From Mesostigma viride (lineage: Eukaryota; Streptophyta; Mesostigmatophyceae; Mesostigmatales; Mesostigmataceae): DNA of 64,000 bases. The notes beneath the pieces were generated by a model, which was not told the origin of the DNA, did not search any database, and saw only the letters and a list, made by a program, of their open reading frames with translations. The translations under genes and the position numbers were made by a program. This document shows, in pieces, positions 48,348 through 58,333 of this stretch; the first letter of the stretch is position 1; the number at the start of each line of letters is the position of its first letter. Where the stretch lies: the NCBI GenBank assembly GCA_009746045.1, contig RPFO01000065.1, positions 7,139,210 to 7,203,209 of the forward strand, read 5' to 3'.

Positions 48348-48729
48348 GAGTCATGGGAGGGGGATAGGAAGGGGCGGGAGGGCACGCGGAAGACCACCGG
48401 TTAGGACTCCTAGTACCAGAGTATCTAGAGTCACGGTCACAAGGAAGCCGGTCCGTGGTGGATGTAGCGCAGGAGGACACCCCACCGTGGAACGAGACGC
48501 CAAAAAGTAAAAACAGTAGTAGGAAGAAGGCCAATGCCAGGAAGCGCAAGAACGCTCTAGCCGAATTACGGCAAAGGGGTGCATGGTCCTTTGACCGCCG
48601 AGCTAAATGCGCTAGCACCTGCAGATAGAGAAGCAAACCGGCGGCAACGCATGGCTGTAGAGGTGGACTATGCAAATAGGCGGGCTGAACAGCTACAGGG
48701 CGCAGCGGCCACCCGGCAAGCGCGCGCAG

Positions 48730-48978
48730 CGACCGATCCAGACTAGGCTGGCACTTAGGCTGGCTCGATCAGCAACAACAAACTGCAGAGGCTGACCGGC
48801 AAGCGCGAGCAGCGACCGATCCAGACTATGCACTTAGGCTGGCTCGGCAACAACAAACTGCAGAGGCCAACCAGCAAGCGCGCGCAGCGACCGATCCAGA
48901 CTATGCACTTAGGCTGGCTCAGCAACAACAAACTGCAGAGGCCAACCGGCAAGAGCGCATGGCTGTAGAGGTGCCAGG
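48730..48978 (+). repeat. 75-bp in-frame coding tandem repeat
   Basis: Just over three units coding a 25-residue repeat, ALRLARQQQTAEANQQARAA plus TDPDY. The period is a multiple of three and the units differ by few substitutions. Confidence 0.8.
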
Positions 48979-49046
48979 AGTATGCAGACCGGAGAAGGCA
49001 ACAGTTACAGGGATCTCAAGCAACGTTCCAAGAGCGTATCTCTAAT

Positions 49047-49283
49047 TAATTAATTAATTAATTAAACTCGTGCTCCCGTTGGGGAGTCACGGAGCACCGA
49101 AGTGCTTTTAATCCCTGTGTGTGCACTACAGGAGAAAGGGCAGAGACCCCCAGTCTCCTTCATGCCAAAGGCATGCCACAGCTGCAATCGGGCGCGGCTA
49201 GCGAAAAGGACAGGCTAACGATCCGGCAAACTGTGGGTGCAATAAGACCCATGTGAGCATATCATAGCAAGGAGCGTGGGCAA
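49047..49283 (-). mobile_element. (TTAA)n-tailed retroposon inside the Helitron
   Basis: Flanked by GTATCTCTAAT at 49036-49046 and 49284-49294. The sequence is almost identical to part of 21377-21703, but the body stops earlier (at CTTGCCCACG on its own strand), so it is 5'-truncated. It interrupts Helitron coding. Confidence 0.9.
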
Positions 49284-49294
49284 GTATCTCTAAT

Positions 49295-49825
49295 GATCCA
49301 GATCGTGCAGGACAGCGGCTTGCCTCTCGTAGACATTATGAGCAGAACCGGGCAGAGCGTCGGCGTTTAGACAACGATTATGATGAGCAGCGATCCGCGC
49401 AGCTAAAGGCTATTATCCAAGCTCGTGTGAAGGAACGTGCTAGTCAACCAGAATACGCTCAGCGGCGCAGGGATCAAGTCGATAAGGCATCGGCCAACCG
49501 AATTGCGCTAGCCCAATTGGCGGCGAAGCCAACAACTGATGTGCAGCGACAAAGTAATGTAGTCCGCCGAACGAGGGAAGCCTCACTTGCGCGGGGGGAT
49601 CCTCAAAAGCCGGAGCCTTGGCATTCTATTCAATGTTTCCATGAGAAGTTGGCTAGCATCCCCATCCCAGAGTGCACTACATGTAATGAGCGGTGGCCCG
49701 ATATGATTATGGCGCGGTCTCCTGCAAACTTGTGCGATCGTTCCTCCAAGGACAAGGGAGTTGTAAAGAAGTTCTCGGTGGACAATGATATGGACGGCCA
49801 ATGCCGGAAGGGCTGTCCGAGCTGA
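49295..49825 (+). pseudogene. Helitron N-terminal region with Cys motif
   Basis: The frame is open from the retroposon boundary. It ends with FHEKLASIPIPECTTCNERW, a pattern (F...I...P...C..C.e.W) common upstream of the Helitron-like domain. It then stops at 49825, overlapping the next piece in another frame. Confidence 0.6.
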
Positions 49826-50235
49826 CCATTGTAGAGGAGGCTCTTATTTCGCGGATCTCTACGTGCATGAGCATGTATAGGATGCCTCACGGGGCCATTG
49901 GCTACCGTGGCCATGTATGTAACGTGCCGCAACGGGTGGAAGAGGTAGTGGAACAGCTTCCACGGCGGGTAGGTGCCTTGGACATCTTGGTAGTAAGGAG
50001 GAAGGGGAGGGCTGGCACACACAAAGATTTCAAAGTGCGGCGTGAGGCAATCGTGAAATGGCTTGTCTGGCTACAAAAGCACAACCCGTTATATCATGAT
50101 ATTCAAATTGATGCAGCGGCACTGGATGCCTTGCCTAGTAATGACTATGTTATGGAGCAGCTGCCTATCTTGGAAGAGGATGGTGCAGAGGGCAACGAGG
50201 AGCAAGGGCCTGCGGGGACTGGGGCGCGAGTCTGA
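49801..50235 (+). pseudogene. Helitron DUF6570-like domain
   Basis: LTIVEEALISRISTCMSMYR followed by GYRGHVCNVPQRVEE is the usual Helitron segment preceding Helitron_like_N. The C-terminal part is acidic. The frame closes at 50235. Confidence 0.65.
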
Positions 50236-50439
50236 TGGCATTGCCGATGGGCCTTGCCCAACAATGGATGACCCCGACGCTCCGTTGCCATCCTCAGGCG
50301 CAGTAAGGGAGCCCGCACTTGCACTAGAAGCGCAAACCATCCAACGCATGTTCGTTAGACGACCTCAGGGGCGAGCCTAGGCAGGCCAGGCATGCAGGAA
50401 ATGAGCCCATAGCATGCATGGCCTGAGCATGGCCAAGAC

Positions 50440-50934
50440 CCGATCAACGAGTATAACCACGAAGGTTATTTCTCAATGGCGTTTCCAACACTATTCCCCT
50501 ATGGGAAACCCATCCTCGAGGGATCCGCTGAGCATCCGGCTCATCCATGGGGTTGCGCACTACACTCGGTGCGCGTTATTACTGTTTCAATGTCCGAGTA
50601 TATGCGCCATTTAATGATGTACCGCGACGGTCGCTTTGCCCAACATGCTCGCTTCCGATATGCTGCATTGAACACCGTGATGAGGTGGCAAGCAATGAGT
50701 GTATCAAAGGTATTTGTTCGTAGGAATTGCCCGAACCTTAGCTTTGAAGAACTAAAGCAACGTATCGAAGCAGGAGATGTGTCTGTTGTCAACCAACTGC
50801 TCCGCTGGGGTGGCGTCTTGCGTGGCACTCCGCAATATTGGGCGAAAGAACGGAGCAGAGCATCCGCATTCCTTTACTTTCACCATTTCTTTTACGACAC
50901 AATGCCAACTTTTCTACACTACCTCAGCTGCTGA
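50440..50934 (+). pseudogene. Helitron_like_N domain
   Basis: AFPTLFPYGKP, then FAQHARFRYAALNTVMRWQA and LRWGGVLRGTPQYW fit the Helitron helicase-like N-terminal domain (FP.LFP.G...; rf.f...N...R......; lrGs..yw). A frameshift near 50915-50925 moves the continuation to another frame. Confidence 0.7.
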
Positions 50935-52042
50935 GCTGCATTGGCCGCATTTACATCGGCTGTTCCCAGACCATGGTGCATATTTGGGCAACGAGGGGTT
51001 GTCAGAGCAGCAACAACTCAAACTAAGGCAAGCGGCGGTCAACTCAAATCCAGCTTTATGTGCGTGGCATTTCCATCACTTCAACGAGCTTTGGCATAGC
51101 GAGGTGTTGTATGGGGCGCAGGGCTGGGTCGACGATTTTGGTCGATATGAGTTCGCACAAAACCGGGGTATGACACACTGCCACAGCCTCGGTGTGGTTC
51201 AAGGGGCACCCACGATAACAGAAATCGAGGATATGCTAGCCATTCTAGACATGGGGCGCACTGAGGAGTATGCCACCGCAGTGCAACATGTTCTATATTG
51301 GATAAGAGATAACATCGGGTTAAACGTCGTGGCACCCCGGGTGTTGTGCCCATCATGCATGGCCGCCCCCGACGGTGGAAAAAACGCACCACCCGCTGTG
51401 TGCCCCCTTAGACGGTCGTGGTTGGATATTCCAGACACCGAGGAAGATCGGGCCAAGGATTTTGAAGACTTAGTAAATCGGGTTATGATCCATAAATGCA
51501 ACTCATATTGTTTAAAGTTGCAGCCCGACCGCGTCACCCGCAAATGTAGGATGGCCGGGTACGATGGTAGTGCCGCTTTCCGGCGTGCGTGCTCGTGCGC
51601 TTCCTGTGCACCTAGACATTGTGGTGGTGCTACACGCCCGCCGCATGCGCATCACGGCACGGAATGTACTGCATGTAAGGATGAAGCTGAACAGGCCATG
51701 GCATCCGGTGAAAATGAGGACATGCCTGCCTGTTACTGGAGGGTGGAGAAGGACATGAGGGGGCAGTGGGTCGTTGTCCCCCCGCGCAACCACCCCAAAA
51801 TGGTTATGGCGACTCCTTGGCATTCGTGTGGGTGTCGATCGAATTGTGACATGCAGTATATATGCAGTTTCCGCGCGCTGCATGGTGAGCTATGTGCTAC
51901 TAAAGTATCAAACCAAGGCGGAGAAGAAATCCTCCGCATGCATTCCAGTCAATGTTCCAAGACATCTTCCGCGATGTGGCGCAACGCGCCACTGCGGCGG
52001 ACCGTACCCCAACCTTGCAAGGCGCCCTCAACAAGGTGTTAA
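50920..52042 (+). pseudogene. Helitron Rep (HUH endonuclease) region
   Basis: The segment opens with SAAELHWPHL and contains EFAQNRGMTHCHSLGVVQ. HCH is the HUH metal-binding motif in the usual E-x-Q-x-RG-x-x-H-x-H context. A Cys-rich stretch follows. Near 51955 the frame is lost and the continuation (MFQDIFRDVAQ) is open in another frame to 52191. It would nick and join DNA during rolling-circle transposition. Confidence 0.7.
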
Positions 52043-52199
52043 ACATTGGGATAGGGGCAAGGGACTACAGCTCTGTGGAGACATGCCATCTGTTGCTCGG
52101 ACTTCCTCTGACGCGGTGCTCACGTACAACGGTTGACGTCCCGCTCGATGGCGGGGCCTTCCAGCTGAAGATGGAGATGGGATTCGGCTAGCCAAAACG

Positions 52200-52740
52200 T
52201 GGAAGCAATGGTACGCCGCTCGGCCAGCCGACTTAGAGGAGGTAACTTTCTATGAGCTTGTGGCACAATTCAACAAGGAATACAGTGGGCGCAAGGTCCG
52301 TTAGCAGTCCCCGTGTTCAAGCCTTGGAGACCCGCAACTCCCACTGACCCTAACCACGAGGAGTATTGCCGGATGAAGCTGCTCATGCATGTTGCATGCG
52401 GAGGGAAGAGGGAGACGTGCTACAACGGTTTAGGGTGGATAACTACACTGCGGCATTTTATGAGTGGGTGGAGTCGGGGGAAGCACCGCTGGTCGTGCAG
52501 AGCGAGTTTTTATCGGCTGTTGAAGACGAGCTCGCAGCGATGCAAATGGGAGATGATCGAGAGCAGCACTCAGATTTAGAAGAGGAAGAAGGTGATGCAC
52601 GGGAAACGGATGATGAGCTTGCTTTGTTTCAAGTGCTTCCGAGTTTCCGGAATGATGATGCCTTCATCTCTCCGGTACCGATGCTAACCACGACTGGGAG
52701 GAGGCTGGACGTGCTTGGCACGTCAATCCCGTCGATATAG
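52200..52740 (+). pseudogene. Helitron Rep-helicase linker
   Basis: Two overlapping frames share coding: FKPWRPATPTDPNHEEYCRM, then VDNYTAAFYEWVES and an acidic Glu/Asp stretch. It contains at least one frameshift, near 52400. Confidence 0.55.
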
Positions 52741-52751
52741 AGGGTTGAATA

Positions 52752-53162
52752 ATGCACCACAAGGAGTCTGGCCTTGAAGGTGTTGACCTTGACGAGCACC
52801 TTGCAAGCATCCACCTCGACCGCCTGAATGCTAACCAGGCATTTGTTGTCGATATTGTCGCAGAACGGTTGACACGCATGCTGCAACCTGGTGCCTCCGT
52901 TGAGCAGCTGCTGTTATATATCATGGGGACCGCGGGCACAGGGAAATCTTACACAGTCCACGCGATTTTGAAAAAGGTGTTGCAAATCACGAATGGTCAA
53001 CGGTCTGCCATCGCGCTGGCGGCCCCAAGTGGGTGCGCTGCGCTTAACATAAAAGGGCAAACCCTTCACTCGTTGCTTTCGTTGCCAGTTAACGAAGCAT
53101 TTGAGGAGTTAGAAGACGAAAAACTGTTCGCGCTTCAGGCTAGGTGTGAGCATCATATTTAA
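52752..53162 (+). pseudogene. Pif1-type helicase N-terminus (Helitron)
   Basis: LNANQAFVVDIVAERL (Q-motif region) is followed by IMGTAGTGKSYTVHAIL (Walker A) and ALAAPSGCAALNIKGQTLHS (motif Ia region). The frame ends at 53162 before motif II, so helicase activity is lost. Confidence 0.8.
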
Positions 53163-53429
53163 TGCCCCCCTACTACTACCACCCTGAAAGGACCTTTCAC
53201 CGGGGGGTTCAAATGCTGCACAAGACATAGGAACATAATAGGAGGAAAATCATAGGAGAGAGAAAAAAACTGTTCAGTTGTGGGCACGCACATTACATTG
53301 GAGCGGTAAGTTATGACATGGCTGTACCAAGGATATCACGGGGAACAGCGTGGTCGTGGTTAGTGGGCGTGGGAGCGTACCTACACCTGTTAGCTAGTTA
53401 TAAAGTGTGTAAACAGGGTGCGTGCAGGG

Positions 53430-54840
53430 TCAAAGACACATGGGGAGCGTACCTGGATTGTCTTGCGCCATATTAGGGGTGTGCGCTGGTAGCCCGGGGC
53501 CATCCCCCCCCTGGAGCGCCCCGGCAACTGCGCCAAGAAAGTAAACGGCAAGGCGCGTGCAGGAAGACAAGAATGATCGCGGTCGTCATAATGGGTAACG
53601 TCATCGCTAGCATGCTCCCTTAGTTAGTGTGCATCGCTAGCATGCTTCCGTAGTGTGCGGCCCTAGCATGCTCCCTTAGTGTGCAGCCCTAGCATGCTTC
53701 CGTAGTGTGCATCGCTAGCATGCTTCCATAGTGTGCAGCCCTAGCATGCTCCCTTAGTTAGTGTGCAGCCCTAGCATGCTCCCTTAGTGTGCGGCCCTAG
53801 CATGCTTCCGTAGTGCGCATCGCTAGCATGCTTCCATAGTGTGCAGCCCTAGCATGCTCCCTTAGTTAGTGTGCAGCCCTAGCATGCTTCCGTAGTGTGC
53901 ATCGCTAGCATGCTTCCGTAGTGTGCATCGCTAGCATGCTTCCGTAGTGTGCAGCCCTAGCATGCTCCCTTAGTGTGCGGCCCTAGCATGCTCCCGGCTT
54001 AGTGTGCATCGCTAGCATGCTTCCATAGTGTGCATCGCTAGTTTCAGGTGTTTTGTTTTGTTTTGTTTTTTTATTATACTTAGGGAAGTTTCCAGCACGT
54101 CCTTTTAATTTAACTTAGTCCTTGGTGATTCCCAAGCATGCATTCTTAGTTTGTGTGCATCCCCATTAGGAACTAACCACATTTCCATCTCATGCTTTTG
54201 TGTGCTTGATTTTTTGTTACTTGCAGGTGCTAAGGTTGTTATGACGGCGCTAGCTTGCAAGCTAGTCAATTGACTACGACAAGCCCAACAACATCAGCCC
54301 CGACTACAGAAAGGCGCAAAAGACACATAGGGAGCGTACCTGGATTGTCTTGCGCCATAGGGACCGTGTGCGCTGGTAGCCCGGGGCCATCACCCCCCTG
54401 GAGCGCCCCGGCAACTGCACCATTGAAAGTAAACGGCAAGGCGCGTGCAGGAAGACAAGAATGATCGCGGTCGTCATAATGGGTAACGTTTCCAGCATCG
54501 TAACGTGTTTTAGCGACCCAACGACATCAGCCCCGACTACAGAAAGGCGCAAAAGACACATGGGGAGCGTACTTGGATTGTCTTGCGCCATAGGGACCGT
54601 GTGCGCTGGTAGCCCGGGGCCATCACCCCCCTGGAGCGCCCCGGCAACTGCACCAAGAAAGTAAACGGCAACGCGCGTGCAGGAAGACAAGAATGATCGC
54701 GGTCGTCATAATCGGTAACACTTCCAGTGCTCATCGTAACGTGTTTTAGCGACCCAACGACATCAGCCCCGACTACAGAAAGGCGCAAAAGACACATGGG
54801 GAGCGTACCTGGATTGTCTAGCTTGCGCCATAGGGTTCGC
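53430..54840. repeat. ~234-bp tandem repeat family plus embedded 26-30 bp minisatellite
   Basis: CAGCCCCGACTACAGAAAGG starts at 54295, 54528 and 54764 (spacings 233 and 236 bp), the last copy being partial. A related partial copy lies at 53430-53600. Between them, 53600-54045 holds some 15 units alternating TCGCTAGCATGCTTCCGTAG and GCCCTAGCATGCTCCCTTAG with GTGTGC joins. There is no convincing gene; open frames repeat with the unit. Confidence 0.85.
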
Positions 54841-55160
54841 TGGCATTCCGACCACAGCGGTCATAATCATGATCATCATTAGAATTGATGAAATGATTTT
54901 GGTCCGGCACATCATGGGCATCGTATCAGATTATGGGATACAGCTGCGCTGGTTGTATCCTTGATAGCGTTGAATCTCACAATGGTGCGGGCGTACCGTA
55001 AAACAACAATTTCTTTCATTTTTTCATTTCGGGCGCATTGCTGGTGCCGAGTACATATCAGTTAGGTTGCCTGCAGTGGACCGGTTTCTCTCTCTGCGCG
55101 CAAATTCGGGACATGGCCTGACCCCCGACCCCTTATGCTTGCAAATTCGGGACAAATTCG
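54841..55160. other. No recognised feature
   Basis: Between the tandem arrays and the GGAT-tailed repeat. Only short AT-rich and CAAATTCGGGACA direct repeats were noted (near 55104 and 55141). Confidence 0.35.
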
Positions 55161-55310
55161 GTGGATGGATGGATGGATGGATGGATTGACGGATTTTCAT
55201 CCCCTATTCCTACGTTTTCTCACGTGTACGGCCTTATAAGCTTCGCCCCTTTCAGGCGAACCTAACGGTTCTTCCGAAAATGGGCTCCGCCAGATTAATG
55301 TTATGCGCCA
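55161..55310 (-). repeat. Dispersed retroposon-like repeat with (ATCC)n tail, second copy
   Basis: GGATGGATGGATGGATGGAT followed by sequence closely matching 28511-28615 (CGAACCTAACGGTTCTTCCG, GGGCTCCGCCAGATTA). Confidence 0.65.
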
Positions 55311-55439
55311 GGCGCGTGCCTGCTTTGCTCTGCTTGCTGGCCGCGCACCTGGCCTAGTGATCAAGAGTTCTAGGTTGGGGAAGGGGGGCCGACCAACCAG
55401 CAGAATTAGTAAACTCGCAGACTGACCTCATCATTGTAC

Positions 55440-56172
55440 GGCATCATGCTAATTGAGAAGCCGGCCTACTCCGGAGTCTGCCCAACTTTGGCCGGGCGCT
55501 CGAGGCTCGTGCTGCCGGTCTAGAAATCAGCCTCAAAACGGAGGCCATGGCCCTCGGTCACGCTGGGCCCCCGCCCCCACTCCGCCTCTAAGACGACACC
55601 GAGGTAAATTACCCTACTTCAGGCCGCTTCAAGCTGCTAGGCAGTACTTGGCTTCCCGACTGCGAAGGTCGACATGACGATCCGGATAGGCATGGCGTGG
55701 GCGCAGCTTCATGCACACTGCCACTAATTAATTAATTAATTAATTAATTAATTAGACTCGTGCTCCCGTTGGGGAGTCACGGAGCATTAACCCCGATGGA
55801 TGGATGGATGGGTGCAAACAGTCCTACCGGTCTAATCTATCTACATCAGCTACCTACGACATCTATCTAACAGCATTCTAACTACAACATCTATCTAGAC
55901 AGCTGCACGCTGCCCTAGGGGAGCTGTCTGGCGTGCCTCCCACGGGTTTGCACACGCGGGCACTTCCCCACTGGGGGGGGCGCGTTGTCTGCCACTAATG
56001 GAGCAGCCCCGCCTTACCCCGCGGATAGTCAAGCGCGACCTGTTCAAGGTCGTCATTCTGACGATCCTGATCTACGGCGCCGAGACATGGACGCTGACGC
56101 AGGAGCTGGAGCAACGACTCGACGGCGACCTCACCAAGATGCTGTGCAAGGCGCTTTATATCCCATTTTGAA
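55440..56172 (+). pseudogene. LINE reverse transcriptase fragment split by a retroposon
   Basis: Left part: ALEARAAGLEISLKTEAMAL (the GL-I--KT RT motif), then FKLLGS and WLPDCE. Right part from 56000: KRDLFKVVILTILIYGAETW and LEQRLDGDLTKMLCKAL. They are separated by a 260-bp insertion with an 11-bp target duplication. It matches the minus-strand fragment at 46332-46795 at most positions. Confidence 0.75.
55729..55988 (-). mobile_element. Chimeric retroposon with 11-bp target duplication
   Basis: CTGCCACTAAT flanks it at 55718-55728 and 55989-55999. On the plus strand it starts with the (TTAA)n tail and the ~35-base 3' hairpin of the first retroposon family, then switches near 55786 to GGAT repeats and a body matching 23083-23290. 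Confidence 0.75.
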
Positions 56173-56365
56173 TTAATTAGTTAATTGAAAATAATGCGGT
56201 ATGGGGGGCCACCGGGTAACTTACGGTAGATGCAGTGTAGGATCTGAAGCATTACTAATGAAAGAATGGGAAAATAAAAAGGAAGCTTATTAGTATAAAG
56301 ACTTGCACACGAGCTGTAAGACATTCATAAGGATAACACCAAGGATGTTCACCTGCCATGTGCTA

Positions 56366-58333
56366 CTACTTCATGCAAGGACAGCATGACTCGCTAAACT
56401 CTGTAACGCCGCGCTGTACCCCCAATGATAGTGTCTTCTTCATAATCCTCCAACCATTGAGGGGCTTACCCCTATTCATAAAAGGCTCGCGGCAAACGTC
56501 GTTCAGTGGCGTTGCTTTCAAGCCATTGGCATCGACCCACTTGGAGCTGACAAAAACGTAAGGCGCTGAGCAATTAAGAGCAGGCAGGCCAGCGCCATGA
56601 TCACTTGGTGGGCTGCCGGTGAGCGGCTGCCCCCGTAAGATCCCCAGTTGAGACTCGGCGCCAGTTGTGACAGACCTTGGCCCTGCAGAGAATTCCAACG
56701 CACTTTCCGGGATGAACATTCCATTGATGGCTGCGAGCGCGGCGGTCACACGTCGCTCGTTATCGGCCGAATTGCCCAGGAACTCGGCATCGATTCGATC
56801 CAGCACGGTGCTCCCTGGCAGGAACTTGCGTGCAAATGGCGTGCCGCACCCCGTGAGAAACCCCCAGTGCTGCTCGGACGCGTTCAGCGTGGTCGGGTGC
56901 GCCGCGTTGGGCCTCCACGTCGTGCACATGAGCGGGTAATGCACCCACGCACGATGGCGGGGCGAGTTGGCCAGCACGGTCGGGTAGAAAATCTCGTCCG
57001 AGGCGAACGAGCTGGAGAGATGCACCAGCGCATCGCGCACCGTGCCCTCAGGGTCCGCGACGAAAAACTCGCATGTCGCGCGGCTGAAGACGTACGAGGG
57101 CGGGACGGTCTTACACCATTGAAACGACAGCTGGTCTTTCCCCAGCGGCACTCGCAAAAAGTGCGAGAGGATGTTTCGCTGCGTGCTCGCTGCCGATGGG
57201 CTGTATGCCGAGACATTGCGGTTGCGACCCAGGAGTATCCCATGCGCAATCGCGGGGTCGTCCACGAGGTAGCGATGCCATTTCGAAGGCTTTCCCAGCG
57301 GCAGCAGCCCATACTCCTCGTGCGCGGGCATGAAGTCCATCGGTGCGGGGAGCGACATGAGCACGCGCCGCAATGACTTCTGGGTCATGAGCGGGTAGTC
57401 GGACCCCGAGAGATTGATCCAGTACGACCATCTCACGGCCGGCTTGTCGAGCCGCAGCAGCATAGACATGAGCCGCAGCGCCGTGGTGACCATCGAGACA
57501 CCCCCCCACACGACGCCCGTGCGAGGCACGACGAACGCCATGCCGCGCAGCAGGGGGTCCTTCCCCAGGGCCGCCTCCAGCGCAACAAGCTCCTCCCCCG
57601 GCGCCTTGGCGTCCAGGTGGACGGCCACCACGTTGTCCTCGTGGTAGATCGCGCGCAGCAGGCGCAGGCAGCCGGACACCTCGGCAGTCCTCGCCCGTGT
57701 CAGGAGGATCGAGTAGGCGATGCCCATGCGGTCACTGTCCATTAACTGCCGTCGTACCGCTCCTTGCGCCGCAGCGCCAGTGAGGTGGTCACTATAATCG
57801 CCTGAGCCGTGGTCAGGACTGGCATCTGAGGCACCCTTGTCGTACTTTTTTTTTTTTTTTTTAATGCTGCCTGACATGCGGTGATCATTGCTGTCTGCTG
57901 TGCCATTTTGGTATGTACGAGCCCAGCCCCGCCTCAACTCCACGTCGTGGGGGATGCGACTGCAATTGCACAGCAGTGGGGGGGACTGCCAACCCTGGTC
58001 GGGTCCTGGGAGCTGCTGTGTGGTGACGTTGGCACCTGTAGTTACCTGGGGAGGCCGTTGCACGGCTTGACCGATGGCGGAGAGATTTGACCTTAAGCCC
58101 GGCCCAGCTGCAGGCAGAATGCCCACCTGCTTCTTCCATAAACTTTGTATGTGGTCTGCCGCAGGTGTGCCCGTGACGCGCTTTTCACTGGATGGGGGAT
58201 GCACCGTGGCAGCGCCTGTAGTGCTAAAATTGGTGAAACTGGCAGCCAGGTGCAGGGCGGCAGCCACGTATACAAGGAAGGCAGGTACAAAGTAGCCAGG
58301 TACACAAGGAAGGGAGGTACAAAGTAGCCGCAT
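56366..58333 (-). CDS. GT14 glycosyltransferase (core-2/I-branching or xylosyltransferase type)
   Basis: 655 residues, single exon, likely Golgi type II membrane protein: a hydrophobic anchor at ~14-36 (YFVPAFLVYVAAALHLAAS), then a stem rich in Pro, Gly, Asn and Ser to ~205. The catalytic domain starts at IAYSILLTRARTAEVSGCLR and includes VVAVHLDAKAP, VVWGGVSMVTTALRL, WSYWINLSGSDYPLMTQ, LSFQWCKTVPPSYVFSRATC and SSFASDEIFYPTVLANSP, the typical GT14 (Branch) landmarks with the SDYPL and DE motifs. It would transfer GlcNAc or xylose/glucuronate to glycans from UDP-sugars; the donor cannot be told from sequence. An A-run in the sense strand encodes six Lys near residue 160. The N-terminal start is the first Met before the anchor, but a short direct repeat there leaves an alternative. 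Confidence 0.85.
   Translation of the reverse strand: MRLLCTSLPCVPGYFVPAFLVYVAAALHLAASFTNFSTTGAATVHPPSSEKRVTGTPAADHIQSLWKKQVGILPAAGPGLRSNLSAIGQAVQRPPQVTTGANVTTQQLPGPDQGWQSPPLLCNCSRIPHDVELRRGWARTYQNGTADSNDHRMSGSIKKKKKKYDKGASDASPDHGSGDYSDHLTGAAAQGAVRRQLMDSDRMGIAYSILLTRARTAEVSGCLRLLRAIYHEDNVVAVHLDAKAPGEELVALEAALGKDPLLRGMAFVVPRTGVVWGGVSMVTTALRLMSMLLRLDKPAVRWSYWINLSGSDYPLMTQKSLRRVLMSLPAPMDFMPAHEEYGLLPLGKPSKWHRYLVDDPAIAHGILLGRNRNVSAYSPSAASTQRNILSHFLRVPLGKDQLSFQWCKTVPPSYVFSRATCEFFVADPEGTVRDALVHLSSSFASDEIFYPTVLANSPRHRAWVHYPLMCTTWRPNAAHPTTLNASEQHWGFLTGCGTPFARKFLPGSTVLDRIDAEFLGNSADNERRVTAALAAINGMFIPESALEFSAGPRSVTTGAESQLGILRGQPLTGSPPSDHGAGLPALNCSAPYVFVSSKWVDANGLKATPLNDVCREPFMNRGKPLNGWRIMKKTLSLGVQRGVTEFSESCCPCMK

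Larger units (their letters stand above)
48350..53162 (+). mobile_element. Decayed Helitron (Rep-helicase type), interrupted by a retroposon
   Basis: Successive broken frames encode, in order, a Gln/Ala repeat region, a Cys motif, a Helitron-associated LT-EE-LI domain (DUF6570-like), a Helitron_like_N domain, a Rep HUH motif and the start of a Pif1-type helicase. This order is that of autonomous Helitrons. At least four frameshifts, a 237-bp retroposon insertion and loss of most of the helicase make it non-functional. Terminal TC and CTRR ends were not located. Confidence 0.8.

Noticed and set aside
53600-54045. CRISPR-like array
   Set aside because: The units are contiguous minisatellite repeats without unique spacers, and the window is eukaryotic.
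56648-57376. Plus-strand 242-codon frame opposite the glycosyltransferase
   Set aside because: Antisense shadow of the GT14 coding region, Arg/Gly-rich and without a domain.
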